From Onchocerca volvulus (Eukaryota; Nematoda; Chromadorea; Rhabditida; Onchocercidae), in contig HG738140.1 in NCBI GenBank assembly GCA_000499405.2, forward strand, positions 10,505,560-10,569,559: 64,000 bases of DNA, written 5' to 3'. The position numbers were made by a program, and so were the translations under genes. The notes below the pieces were generated by a model. That model worked only from the letters and a program-made list of their open reading frames with translations, was not told the origin of the DNA and ran no database searches. Below, in pieces: positions 1 to 11,232 of this stretch; the stretch's first letter is position 1, and every line of letters begins with the position of its first letter.

Positions 1-639
1 CAACGTGATTGCTTATATCTTAGTATACCCCATCTCATCATAATTTGATTGCTCATGAAATGTATATATCTCAACATATTAACTTTTTGTAATCTTATTA
101 TTATTAGTAATCTTTTATCATTCAATAACTTTTTTCGATTGGAAGTTTCTCTTTATTATTCAAGCATTTTCAGAATTTTCGATTCTATTTGTATCTTTTT
201 ATTTTCCATTACGATTTTGCGTCATTATAAATCTTTTGCTTTATATTACCTAAGATCCTCGTCCTTTTTTCGTTTTTGCACTAATTGTGATTATTCGTAC
301 TTCATCTAGTTGACTTAATGAATAAAAATTTAAATCATTGTTAATGCAAAGTTAAATATGTTCAAAGTAGGTTGCGTTCACCTTTTTACTGAAACGTTTA
401 TTTCATAGTTAATGACTGATTTCTAAAATTCTGTTATGGTTAGACAGCCAGAAATGATCTTAACAATGAAATCTCCAGCTTCAATAAATTTTATAAAATC
501 TAGTTTTCTAAGACTCAATAGATGGTCTAATATATGATACATTTCGCGATGGAGAGTCGTCAATTTCCATTTGAGACGCTCAACTAATGCCGGATATGGC
601 AGTCTTTGAGAAGTCTAGAGAAATTTTTTATTTCGAGTT
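1..639. other. Upstream AT-rich region, no supported gene
   Basis: No convincing exon is visible. One open frame at 49-309 is composed mainly of Leu, Ile, Phe and Ser codons as expected from T-rich DNA, and it has no splice or homology support. A pyrimidine-rich run ending in AG at 636-637 lies three bases before the ATG at 640 and could be a spliced-leader acceptor for the next gene. Confidence 0.5.
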
Positions 640-1194
640 ATGTCTGGACGTCATCATGAACCACGTGTTGTCAATGCTGATAAATCACCGCGAGTACCGT
701 ATCTCAAGCCGAAATCAAGAATCGGTATTTCTTGGAACAGATTGTTATACAATGTACGTTATGTAAGTCGGCACTGGAAAGATCGAATACTTGTGAAAAC
801 AGCTGCTGCCGTATTTATCTATACCATTGGGTTTGTTTCTTACTTTACTAAAGAGAAAAATTTTAATTTTAATTTGATAAGGTATAATGTTTCATTTGTT
901 CCGTATGTTTCTTCGAATTATTCCAAACAATTCATTTTCTCTTTTTTTTTTTTTTTTGTTCTCGATTCAAAAATTGGTTTTAGGTTATATGCTTATATTT
1001 GGAAGTGCTATGGCAATGAACATCCACTAAATCGTTATCAGTGGAGGCAAATGAAGAAAAATGGCCAATTAAGCGAAGAAATGTTGCATAAAGAAGAAGT
1101 TGTTCAAAATTATATGAAAACGCGATTTAATAAGATCTATGAGAAAGAACCAATTTATTCTGTACGAAGACAAGGTCCACCTGGAGTGTTATAA
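640..1194 (+). CDS. Small single-pass membrane protein, two exons
   Basis: Model: exons 640-830 and 984-1194, 133 aa. The intron begins GTTTGT and ends TTTTAG. Its length (153 nt) is a multiple of three with no stop, so the frame also reads through it, but the inside is plain AT-rich intron sequence. The protein has a basic His/Arg-rich N-terminus (starts MSGRHHEPRV), one hydrophobic segment at about residues 51-70 (ILVKTAAAVFIYTIG then LYAYIW), and a charged tail ending in RRQGPPGVL. Size and single-span layout resemble accessory subunits of mitochondrial complex I, but I cannot assign it to one, so the function is open. An acceptor-like AG precedes the ATG. Confidence in a real gene is good; identity is unknown. 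Confidence 0.75.
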   Translation: MSGRHHEPRVVNADKSPRVPYLKPKSRIGISWNRLLYNVRYVSRHWKDRILVKTAAAVFIYTIGFVSYFTKEKNFNFNLIRYNVSFVPYVSSNYSKQFIFSFFFFFVLDSKIGFRLYAYIWKCYGNEHPLNRYQWRQMKKNGQLSEEMLHKEEVVQNYMKTRFNKIYEKEPIYSVRRQGPPGVL

Positions 1195-1259
1195 ATTTTC
1201 GAATTCACAAGTCACTCAAGATATATAGTGTTTCATTAGCCAAAATTCAAGAAGTCTTT

Positions 1260-1265
1260 AATAAA
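1260..1265 (+). terminator. AATAAA poly(A) signal
   Basis: AATAAA lies about 65 bases after the stop codon of the membrane-protein gene, at a typical distance for 3' end formation. Confidence 0.5.
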
Positions 1266-1712
1266 TTTGACAAAGGAAATAGCTTCAGGAATAATTGCGT
1301 TTAAATAACAATTTTTTATTACTTATAACTAACTTATCTTTGCAAATACAATTTATAAATCTTATAATTTTTTTCTATTAGTGAAATCTAGAAGAACATA
1401 GGATTTTTATGAATCTTTGGTCGATTTGATTTAGAATCCCATTCATTTATGGTTCTCTGCCAAACTTATTTTAATTCGTAATTTCGAGATTGAAATGAAA
1501 ATCTCAATTTTTTTATTGCTACTGAAATCGATAACATGACTCAGTATGAGAAATGTATAGTACTCACATGCGTTTATTTCAATGATAGGTAGATAGTATA
1601 TTTTTTGTATTAACCTAATCCCTTTTTTTTTTTTGTTTGTTGTTGTTTATTAATTGCACTTGTCTTATTTGTACTATGTTTAGATTGGAATTCCATTTTG
1701 TTTAAATTGTCT

Positions 1713-1714
<2 letters not shown>

Positions 1715-1746
<32 letters not shown>
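1715..1746. repeat. (TA)16 microsatellite
   Basis: An uninterrupted run of 16 TA dinucleotides in the spacer after the first gene. It is likely to vary in length. Confidence 0.95.
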
Positions 1747-1749
<3 letters not shown>

Positions 1750-2394
1750 CTATTTCGTTAATTTATATATTATCAATTTAATTTGGAGTAAATATGTTTT
1801 AATAGTTTCCAAATTACATTTTAAAAAAAATTAAATTAGTTTTTCAGATTATAAGATTGGTCAAAATCAAAAAAATTGTTAGTATACGGAATTTTGAAAT
1901 GAAATGAGACTTCGAACTACATTTGGGAATTAAATTTCTTAAATTTCATTGATTAATTCAATTCTTTTTCCTTTAGAAATTCGTTTGTTTATTCAGCAAT
2001 ACGCTTTCTTCATTTACTCATTAGATTTCAATTAGCCAAATTATTAATTATTAAAAATAAGTAAAACGAATTAGAATGATTCGATCAAAAATTGAATTCA
2101 ATGAAAATAGGTGTGTCTCTCCAATTCGTGGCTTGATCTTTTGAGACTGAAATTTCTTTTGAATAAAGCTGGGCATCCAATTTATTGATTTACATTCTCA
2201 GATTTTGAATATGAGAAAATATCATCATCCAATTCGTCAAAAATCATCGAGAGGTGATAATCTTTCCGAGTAAATATAGGACGAAAAGATGTAATTATTA
2301 TCAGTTGGAATAGCTGTATTGCAGTCGCTGTCCTGTGCCTTGAATTCATCTTCCACGAAATGGAATCCAGGATTGAAGTAAGACCATGTATACT

Positions 2395-4427
2395 TTAAAG
2401 GGATGTCGCTGGCACTTCGTCGTCGTAAAAGGTTGGCAGGTTTCCAAAAGTTTCGTTTTCTGAAAATGTTCGAGATTTTACAATTCTCTTCTTAATCATA
2501 TTAAGAGGATAACAGTACAAGTTCGAATTTTCTTTTTTGAACACCAAAAGTCACAAGGAAATAATGATATGGTCAAGGGATATTTCAGCTTTCCGTCTTC
2601 ATCATCTAACATTGTCATGCCATCATTTCAAATGTTCTATATGCCGCATGGATGGCTGCATTTTGTTGATTATAGCTTCTGCATGCAAAATCAGTAGCAG
2701 AAGGTCTTATCAAGTAAGATGAAACAGAAGTGATGGACATTAGAATGCTTATCAGAAGACCATCCATTGCGAATGCTGATAAACAATAAGATAAAACCTT
2801 AGGGGTGCTGATAGGAATAATTTATTTTCGATCAATTCATTATTCTGTACGGTACTGAGTGTGATGATTTGATCGTTCACTCTTTTTACGTGGTCGGAAC
2901 AAGCTGATAATCCGAGAGGATATTTCTGAAGTGGATTTCTTTTAAACTTCCAACAAATGTCATTTAATCGATTTTTTGCGAGTAGTTTATGCTAAATCAT
3001 ATTTTTCACTAAATACTAAAAAAGTTTCTTAAATTAATGTATTTTGAACCTCAACTTTTGCTTCGTGTCCGGAATTTGATCTTTTCTTGTTTAGTAACCA
3101 AGCATCTGAAATTTCCAAGCAATGAATTATTTAATTTAAAATTTCACCCATACCTTTCTATATTTATTTAGAGTTCTGATCTACCTACGACATCTCCAGA
3201 GAAAGGTGTCTTCCAGATTGACAACGATTTCTCCACAACATTTCGTTGCTTGTGCTTGACATTCACATTGTGAAATGTTGTTACAAGACGCTTTGCATGC
3301 AAAGCAGTATCTTCCCCCTTGCAGTTCGCATTAGTTTTTTTATCTTCGTCTGATAGCCAGAATTGAAAAAATAATTAACACTTATTTATAAAATACATTT
3401 GGATCCTCATAATGTTAATTAAATATTTAAGAAATCTCAAGATTGATAAGGTTTAGTTTCCAGCATCCTTAGATTGTGTTTAATTATATTTATTCACATA
3501 ATTTCTCCTTAAAGTTTAATAGAAACAGAAAGACATATTTAAATCTAGTCATTTATCATTGCTCTCAATGGATTTGAACTTATAATCTAAAGAGTTGAAA
3601 CCTATAAGGCTGAAAGTTTAAAAATTCTTAAATCTAATTTGATATTAAAGCTATATTTGGAAATTTTTATAGAGTTCGATCGGTTATTAAAAAAAGAAAA
3701 TGAGTTGCAAGATTCCAAAAAATTTTAAATATCAACATAATAATAATTTGCAATTCATAGGGAAAATAATTACCTAAAGAAGCATGACTTTTTAAAAAGT
3801 TGTCAACTTGAATTGCTTTCTTTCCGAATTCTCTTTTCTCGAACATTACTTTTTTTTCTTGAATATCATTCCTTATTGGCTTTGAGTTTTTTTCGACTTT
3901 ATAAAATTCACGTCGGCCTTGGCAAGTTTGAGATGATAGTTCGCCTTGCCTTAATTAATGCAATAAATAATGAATTATAAAGTAGACAACAAATTATTTG
4001 CATTAGTAATACAAAAATCTTTATAAATTTTGAAAAACACAGAATTCCGAACTTGATAATCTGGAAAAATTTTTATTTTGTATTTTTATTTTGAAAAAAT
4101 TATAGATTATGAAAAGATAAACCACCATATGGCGAATACTTTTATTCTCAAAAATAAATTTTTCCCATTAAAAAGTTCAGAATTTGAAATTTAAGAAAGA
4201 TCAATTTCAGGGAATGCATCTTCATAATTGAAAAAGAAATACGCATACGATAACTAGAATTATATTCACTTCTGCAAACCATTAGCACCATAAGAGATGA
4301 TTGTGCAACGTCGTCTGTTCGATCGTTGTAGGTGATCGTGATTATGTGATAGGGACAATGAGCGACGTTTTGTTGAATTATCAAAAGTAGTTTTGGAGAT
4401 GTTCATAAGAGCAAAGTAGAAAGCCAT
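2395..4427 (-). CDS. Unidentified three-exon gene (125 aa)
   Basis: Proposed exons in transcript order: 4427-4280, 3349-3185, 2459-2395. Phases agree: exon 1 ends with one extra base before GTTTGC, exon 2 enters after ATCAG with two bases and leaves with one base before GTAGAT, and exon 3 enters after TTTTCAG with two bases and ends at TAA. The product starts MAFYFALMNISKTT, has a Ser/Arg/His-rich stretch (KRRSLSLSHNHDHLQ), then a basic middle, and ends GNLPTFYDDEVPATSL. I recognise no domain, and there is no clear signal peptide. Support comes from codon periodicity, raised GC and matching phases. The weak point is exon 3, which is open in all three frames; another donor in exon 2 (GTAGGT, phase 0) would give a different tail. 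An ATG frame at 4608-4808 could be an additional upstream exon. Confidence 0.45.
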
Positions 4428-4607
4428 CGTTTTCTACGAACTCTCCTCATGTAATACCAAAATACGAAGAGGGGATGGACGGGATGGATTGGCCGATTCT
4501 TCATTTTACTAATCTCGGGCTACTCTCGAGGGAATAGCCATTTCACAGTTCTTTCCTTTCAAAACTCCCAGTCTTCCTTTAAATAACATTATGCTCTTCA
4601 TAGCAAC

Positions 4608-4808
4608 TCATAACATTCCCATACTGATAACTAAAAATAAATCTTCCATATAATTCAAAACACAATTAGGGCCATATATTTTGGGGAAAGAACATATTCC
4701 AGCCTCTACGGACCATATAGGAAAGAAAATGTTTAAATTAAATTTTAAAAAAGAAAACACACTAATACAGCTAGTTAAGCAACTTGCTTGTTGCCTTGCC
4801 TTTACCAT
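4608..4808 (-). CDS. Small open frame, 66 aa, doubtful
   Basis: ATG-initiated frame starting MVKARQQASCLTSCIS and ending VISMGML. Its first third has codon periodicity like real exons here, and a GTGTTT follows CIS that could serve as a donor. It may be an upstream exon of the unidentified gene at 2395-4427, or chance. No domain is recognised. Confidence 0.2.
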   Translation of the reverse strand: MVKARQQASCLTSCISVFSFLKFNLNIFFPIWSVEAGICSFPKIYGPNCVLNYMEDLFLVISMGML

Positions 4809-5277
4809 CTTCTCGAAGATTGATACATTTCTTTATTCGCTTATACTACTTTAAGTTTTTCAAACATATGCATTTTAATTTTTCTTGTAATTTTGTTCCC
4901 TCTATTTAATCCAATGCCAAATCATCTGTTATCAAATCGAATTGTGGGATCTTATGGCAAAGTTATGTGACCTCCTTGAATACCGCTCTGCTACAAGAGA
5001 AATGAATCCTGTCCCAATATAATAGAAATAAAATGACATTTGTCTCTCGATTTCAAACTAAATTTAAAAAACATTCTATTATATTGTATGTAAATTAACA
5101 TGCGTTCCCTTTTTGTTTTTAATAGATTTATTGTTTTATTGCTTGTTTTATACATATTCAATGATCTATTTTTTTAATAACTATAATGAACCATTCTGCA
5201 ACATTTTCACGATTATTTGTGGAAAATTAAAAAAATACAAGACAACACCGAAACTAAGAAATGAGGCAAAAAATGTT

Positions 5278-5283
5278 TTTATT
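5278..5283 (-). terminator. AATAAA poly(A) signal of the TCP11 gene
   Basis: On the minus strand AATAAA lies about 15 bases beyond the TAA of the TCP11-family gene, within the usual range for nematode 3' ends. Confidence 0.6.
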
Positions 5284-5297
5284 ACTAATGAAAGCAT

Positions 5298-8200
5298 TTA
5301 ATTATTCATCAATTTTTTAATTAACTGGCCATAATATACTCCATAAGTTTCTCTATTATGATTTACTATACGTATGAAACGTGCAGTAAGGGCTGAAAGT
5401 TCGGCATGTATTATCGATAAACCGGATGGAAATCGCTGCTGATAGAACGGCACTCGATTTGAGATCATTGAAAGAATGAAATTGTGCATTCTGTCGCCTA
5501 AAGGAAAAAAAAAATTTCAATTAAATAATGAGGTCTCAGCATCAAAAATGCAAACGGCAATGGAAAATCATAAATTACAGAGAATATAAATTTGGAAGGA
5601 AAGATCGAAATCTTTTATCTTCCAAACTTATATTTGAAGAAAAAATTAAAAAAAAAAAACTTCAAAAGAAATTAAACCAAAACTTACGGATAAGTTTCCG
5701 GACATGATTTGCACAATTCCTAATTTCCAAAATTTGTTCTCTCAGTTCAGCGGACCTTTCTTTAGTCCAATTAATGTTTATTGTTTTGCAACACTTCAAT
5801 ATTTTGTCATTACAAAGAACAGACACTGCTTCAAGACGATCCATTAAATTACTAAAATTTTTTGGATTTATATAATCTAAAACTGAAATTCCGATTAATA
5901 AAAACAAATTTTCAGAAAGAAACAATGACATTAAAGTTAACCTTTTGTCGATATCATTAGTAATAACGACTATGTCGTTTTTCAAATTTGTTTTGAAATC
6001 CTTAACTTGGACTACATCTTTTCCAGCAAGATTGCAAGAAACTAGCACACAGCTGGTACATATGATTAACTGCAGATATTTTATAGCTATAGCCTCCAAT
6101 CGTAAACGATCAATCTAAAAAACTATCAGACCGCATCAGTTAATAAATAATGAACAAGAAAGACAATTCATTATCTTTACAAATAATTGAAAGTCTCGAT
6201 ATAACTAGTAATATTTTACATTGTAAATTAATCGATTTTAAAACCAGTTAGTTGTCTTGATTGATATTATTAAAAACTGAACATACATACACATATTTGT
6301 AATGGATTTTACCACTTAAAGTTTGCTTCAATTTACTTATTCAAGAAAAGCGACAACAAAACTAAAAAAATTAATTACAGAAAAAAGAATTATTGCAGAA
6401 TTATTTACGGAATTACCTAGTTAACATGAGAAAAATACTTTGAGTATCATCATTGACAAGTAAAATTTTTCTTCGCCTTTTTTTTTTCTTTTTCAAAAAG
6501 ACAACTTTGATAAAGTTTTTTACCGGTTTTCTATTAATTAATTTGCATTCTAATTATATAATGAACATGATAAATGATTGTTAAGGCTCAGGTTTTCAAT
6601 GTTCAAAGTCTTGTTTTGCATAAAGTTACTACTAAAGAAAACGATTTTTTGTTTATATTCAATAATATATTCAATTTTCACAATTCTTCAAGCAAATTAA
6701 CCTATATCATTTACATAAAAAACATATAAAGAAGGAATGGTACCTTGAGAGTTTCCGGATAGGCATTCCGAAAATCCCATTCTAGCAATTCCATATATGC
6801 ATCACTTATTATACTACTTACTTCGCTGTTATTCAAATTCTGCAAAACTAAACTAATAAATTTTTTAATAAATCAATCCTAAATTTGGGGAAAGTAAGAA
6901 AGAAAAACTGCATAAACGAAAAATCTGAAATCAAATAGAAGAATTACTTCGAAACTTTTCTTGGCTAATGGCCCATCTGTATTGTCCACACTTATATGTC
7001 TACGTAACCATGACATCGTTGACAATTCCAGCTCTAAAATTACAAAAATTATATCTAGAAGAAACAAAATGAAAAGTCACTGTACCACTTGATACTTGCG
7101 AAACCTGTGCCTTCAGTAATGAAGATTGAAATTGGAGTAAATTCAAGCAGTACAATTTCTTTCTTCCTACATGTTTCAAAAATAAAAATTTAATGATAAA
7201 TAATTCTGTGAACCTGGATTTTTTTCCAAAAGCATCATAAATTGCCTCCTTTCGTATTCAGCTGAATGTTCTTCAAGAACAGATCGATTAACTTGCATAA
7301 AAAAGTTAGCCATATCCAACTTCATCAAATCCAGAAGTTCACATATACCTCTGCAAAACTTCATTCACATCATGACATTTTTTATCTCGGTTAGATATTG
7401 CTGCAAAACCTATATTTTTAAAATAAACTTGCCTTAACATATCTACATTATCAATCTTCTCACGCAAATCATTCACAAGTTTGTCTCTTGCCGGTGCACA
7501 GAGTCTGCTCAGGAGCTCGACAATATTTTCAAATAATTGACGTACATCTAAGCACTTATTTTCAGCTTGTTGTTTTAATAAATCAATATCTAGCATGCAT
7601 TCTACTTCAGAACGTAAACGAACATGTTGCTCCGTCAACAGATTTAATATCATCTGTAAGGTAAGCCATAAAAAGCAAAAAAAAAAGATGGGAAAGGATG
7701 GGATAGGTACAATTTGAAAAATTCATATTTGAAATAGATTATAAATTTTTCAAATTGCTGCCTTTGTCTCAAATGATAATCTATTCGATAATTTTCGAGT
7801 CCGGAACAGATTCTAAAATTGTAAGCTTGAATCAGGAAAATATCCAGAGACTTATCGAAATATTCTGCTATAATTCATACCATAAATACTTCTAATAATA
7901 ATTTTTAACAAACCATTTTTCTTTCTTTTTTTAACTCATATGTAGAGTACAGCTGTATAGATATCCTTCCATGAGGCACAAGATATGAGCCAATATATAT
8001 CTAACCTTTTTGATATCGTCGAGCAAAATCAAAGCGTAAGAGTAATCTGGTGGTATCCGAGCAAGTTCTTCACGCAATTTATCCCAGTAAGCTTTTTTCA
8101 TACAATCTTCCACCGTTTGCTGTACTAAATCCGTTGAGTTTTTCTGGATAACGAACTCGGGATTGAGCGCAATTTCATGTACCAGTGCCATATTCTCCAA

Positions 8201-8739
8201 TGCTGCTGACATCTTCATCAATTCATCCATACTCACAAATTTAGCTGGTGAAGCACCTGCAAAAGAATGTATTCAACAAACAAGTTTTAAGAGAGAAATA
8301 TAAGTGATCTTCCTGTTTTTAATAAAAGTGTCAAAAGTTGCAGCCTTGACTTTTATGTATTCATTAAGAGAGTTCAAAGAACAAATTTAGGTTTCGCAAT
8401 GAAACTAAATTTAAAATTTCTTGTTCCACAATCGCTTAAAACTAGAGAAATATTTGAGTAGTTCAAAATCCCTTTTTTTCTCGAAAATGAAAAGATATCG
8501 ACATTAAAAACTAGCTTTGTTAAAAACACTATCTCAAAATCCTTACCAGCTACCCAAGTGGGTAAATTAGTAGTGCTAGTGATGGGAATATTAAGATCGC
8601 TTCTTTTGCGCTTAGTACCGGTATCGTTTGAACTGGACATATCTTCTAGCGGAACAGTAGATTGCAAAATATCTATTTTTGAGTCATCATGTGCAGAATC
8701 ATTGGTTTCCACTTCCTTCTTTTCATCTTCACTTGACAT
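5298..8739 (-). CDS. T-complex protein 11 (TCP11) family protein
   Basis: Nine exons in transcript order: 8739-8547, 8256-8006, 7653-7439, 7350-7214, 7166-7086, 7033-6948, 6839-6744, 6114-5688, 5497-5298; 561 aa with all phases consistent. The acidic, Ser-rich N-terminus contains a basic TKRKRSD patch. The TCP11 domain starts near residue 70 (SMDELMKMSAALENMALVHE). Family landmarks include the LLSRLCAPARDKLV block, LLDLMKLDMANFFMQ, EEHSAEYERRQF and AYMELLEWDF. The length fits the TCP11/TCP11L1 group (about 500-560 aa). Family members are tied to signalling and sperm or cytoskeletal processes in mammals; the biochemical role is not well defined. A TTTTTAG about 27 bases before the ATG is a good spliced-leader acceptor candidate. 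Exon 3 must end at GTTAAG (phase 2), since reading on meets a stop. The gene is divergent from GOT1, sharing a 0.8 kb spacer. Confidence 0.93.
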
Positions 8740-9534
8740 TCTTCAATGGATTCTTCCAGAAGCTCACTAAAAATAAGTTGAAATTTCCGGCAAAAGTCTC
8801 ATTTTTAAGAAATAATTTGGCACCCTTAGTTTCAAGAGAATTATACAATATTACCAAGTTTCATGCATTTAGAAGCTAAGATTGAAATGGAAATCCGAAA
8901 AGAAAATTATTAATGAATTTAGAAATGAGCTACAATAGGAGAACTTACATGAAAAAATTATAAATTCATAGTTAGTGGTGAGTGTAATTGAAGATTACTA
9001 ATTAATAGAGAAAAAAGTCACACACATTTGTCTTCGCCTCTTCAGCTTTTTCATTTATACGAGGAGCTCTTCAGGCAAAAAGTAGACTAAAAAGACTTAA
9101 TGAGAAATTTAATAAAATATACGATTTTCGGATTATTTACATTTCCATTCATTTCAGACTTCGCAGAATTCACAAATTCGAATATTTTTCTCAAATTATC
9201 CTCTCTCCATCTTCACGAACTTCAATTCTCCTGAAACCCCTCTCCGTACTCTCACCATATAAACGGCCAGACCTTCTCTCCCTGTGCTTCCACTCTAAAA
9301 TAGCTCGTCATCTTTTCCGACAAGCTTCCTGATTTGATGGAATGGGACGCGTTAAACTTAAGAGCATGAAAGGATGTGAAAGGGTAAATAGTTGATTCGT
9401 GAGGCTATTGGTAGATTCTGGTATTTTTCAGAAAAGGATCCTATTTAATTGGTTTGATTATCAGAGTGATAAGAGACACTTATCTCTTATCATACTGAGG
9501 AATTGAAGCGAGGCGATTGACCGCCCCTACAGTA
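8740..9534. promoter_or_regulatory. Divergent spacer between TCP11 and GOT1 genes
   Basis: No coding signal was found. The position between two divergent genes makes it the likely promoter region for both. I could not identify individual sites. The stretch around 9230-9330 is less AT-rich than its surroundings. Confidence 0.35.
9526..9532 (+). promoter_or_regulatory. Candidate spliced-leader acceptor for GOT1
   Basis: CCCCTACAG ends two bases before the ATG of the GOT1-family gene. A pyrimidine run with a terminal CAG so close to the start codon is what trans-splice sites look like in nematodes. This is inferred from position and motif only. Confidence 0.5.
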
Positions 9535-11232
9535 ATGAATTTCGAATTGAGTAGCACGAAGCGTATGTTTTTTATATTCCTTTCACCAGCTTTTTGTTCC
9601 TTTTCATTTCACGTAGATTTTATAGCAAACATTTCTTTTTATTTAAAAGGTCTAGTAAATTGTTGATGTTGTTATCGACGCTTAACCTTCTCACGCTAAA
9701 CTTTAAATGTATGTAACATAACGCAGCCTTCCAAACAATACATACATCAGTGGCAAATCACTATATTTGTGGTAGCGTGAAGTACAAAAATGCAAACTTG
9801 TCCAGTATGGTCTTTCATCAGTTCACAGTATGTTTCAAAAGGCTTAATTTAATGGAATGTGACAGGAAGAATCTCAATATTCCAATAATGAATGCCGTAA
9901 TATCCATATAGATTCATATAAAACCATAGTTAGTCTTCTCCATTCTCTCGACTTTAAAACTTATTCATATCTCAGTTAGTCAATCAGTAATTTCAGAAAT
10001 TGGTGTTGGATTGACATTATTCGGCGTAGCATTCTTCACACTTGGTATTATTCTGTTTCTAGATGGAGCATTGCTCGCTATTGGAAATGTTAGTTGTATT
10101 TGTTTCGGATCATTTTCTTTGAGCATTTAAGCATAAAAACTCGATATGATTAGCACATTTCTGTTCATTTCAGCTGTTATTTATAAGTGGGTTAATATTA
10201 GTAATAGGAATCCAGCGGACAGTGGCATTCTTTTTTCAAAGGCACAAAATCAAGGCATCTTCGTTATTTTTCGGTGGTATTATCGTTGTATTAATCGGTT
10301 GGCCGTTGTTGGGAATCGTTGCCGAAATTTGGGGCTTTTTTCTTTTATTTGGGCAAGTTTTTTTTTTTTTTTTTTTTTGCAACTTTCCATTCAATTTTTT
10401 ACCAGTCAATTTCTCTTCATTCGTTGATTTCATGGATATCATCAAGATTCGAATTTTAATCTCTATTAAATCCTGCATGCACATTGTTTATTTTAGATTT
10501 TCCTTTCTTCATTTTAGATTTTTCCTATTTTCACAATAGATTTGCATACTTGAAACTTATGCAAAGTACTCTTTTGGTTGAACTAAGAATGTTGTATCTT
10601 GACTATAAAGCTATAGTATTCCTTTTATAAATTAATGATTTTTCTCATATCTTTGCGTTCCTTGCTTTATATACCGGAAATTGAAAACATATTTTCGTAT
10701 TTTCTCTCTTTTCAAATAGATTTAAAATATGTTGTATTTGTATTCTCAAGTCGTTTCATACATCGATTTTCTATTTTCGAAATATAAATAAATTATTGCT
10801 GATTTCAGTGGTTTTTTGCCGGTTGCTATAAATTTTCTTCGACAAGTTCCTATTATTGGTAGTATTTTATGCTTACCGGGAATATCACAGGTGATTTACT
10901 CTTCTTTTGTTTTTTCTAGAAAGACTCTGTGGTTTTTATTCCGTCAGTTTGAAAAATAATTTAATTTTGATATCGATTTTATCCATGAAATTTGAGAAGG
11001 TATAAAGTATCACGTATTTAGTTCCATGTATTTTTAATTGAGATAAGGTATAAAATTTCATGTAAATTTGATTTGAAATCAACATATAAAATTTCATATA
11101 TATGATTTGAGACTTTCATTTTAATCTTTTTCTTGCTAATTATTGTAACAAAAAGCTGTTTTTATTTTTTATTCAAATAAGCGTTTACAGATTTTGGATC
11201 GTTTAGCTCCTGAAAGTCGGTATCCAGTTTAG
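9535..11232 (+). CDS. Golgi vesicle transport protein, GOT1 family
   Basis: Exons 9535-9562, 9997-10088, 10174-10352, 10809-10890, 11191-11232; 140 aa, against about 138 for human GOT1B. GOT1 proteins are small four-pass membrane proteins of ER-to-Golgi and intra-Golgi transport. Visible landmarks are IGVGLTLFGVAFF, LLAIGN, the FFFQRHKIKAS loop, VVLIGWPLLG and GFLPVAINFLRQVP, in family order, with four hydrophobic segments. The short tail ends LAPESRYPV. Exon 1 codes only MNFELSSTK plus one base and was chosen because GTATGT gives the required phase and CAA (Gln) at the junction, in line with the family's short N-terminus. The intron after exon 3 must start with GC (GCAAGT) to keep the frame; the nearby GTTTTT has the wrong phase. 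Intron 3 carries a long poly-T run directly after its donor. Confidence 0.95.
10353..10808 (+). other. GC-AG intron in the GOT1 gene
   Basis: The preceding exon ends in TTTGG and the next begins with T after TTTCAG. Only a cut before GCAAGT joins GG to T as Gly and keeps the conserved FFLLF-G-GFLPV order. The next GT downstream would shift the frame. The intron therefore uses a non-canonical GC donor. Confidence 0.85.

Noticed and set aside
49..309. Open frame of 86 codons on the plus strand
   Set aside because: Mostly Phe, Leu, Ile and Ser codons from T-rich DNA, starting at a non-ATG codon, with no splice or homology support.
2251..2465. 72-codon minus-strand frame (KRNFWKPANLLRRR onward)
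   Set aside because: It needs a phase-2 donor that I could not find; joining the available upstream donor creates a stop. Kept only as an alternative reading of the last exon.
3185..3349. Cysteine-dense reading of the minus strand (CFACKASC and following)
   Set aside because: An in-frame stop lies just upstream. A different frame of the same segment has better codon periodicity and splice phase with both neighbours.
10222..10539. Plus-strand 105-codon frame continuing past GOT1 exon 3
   Set aside because: The first part is GOT1; after the GCAAGT donor it is translated poly-T intron sequence.
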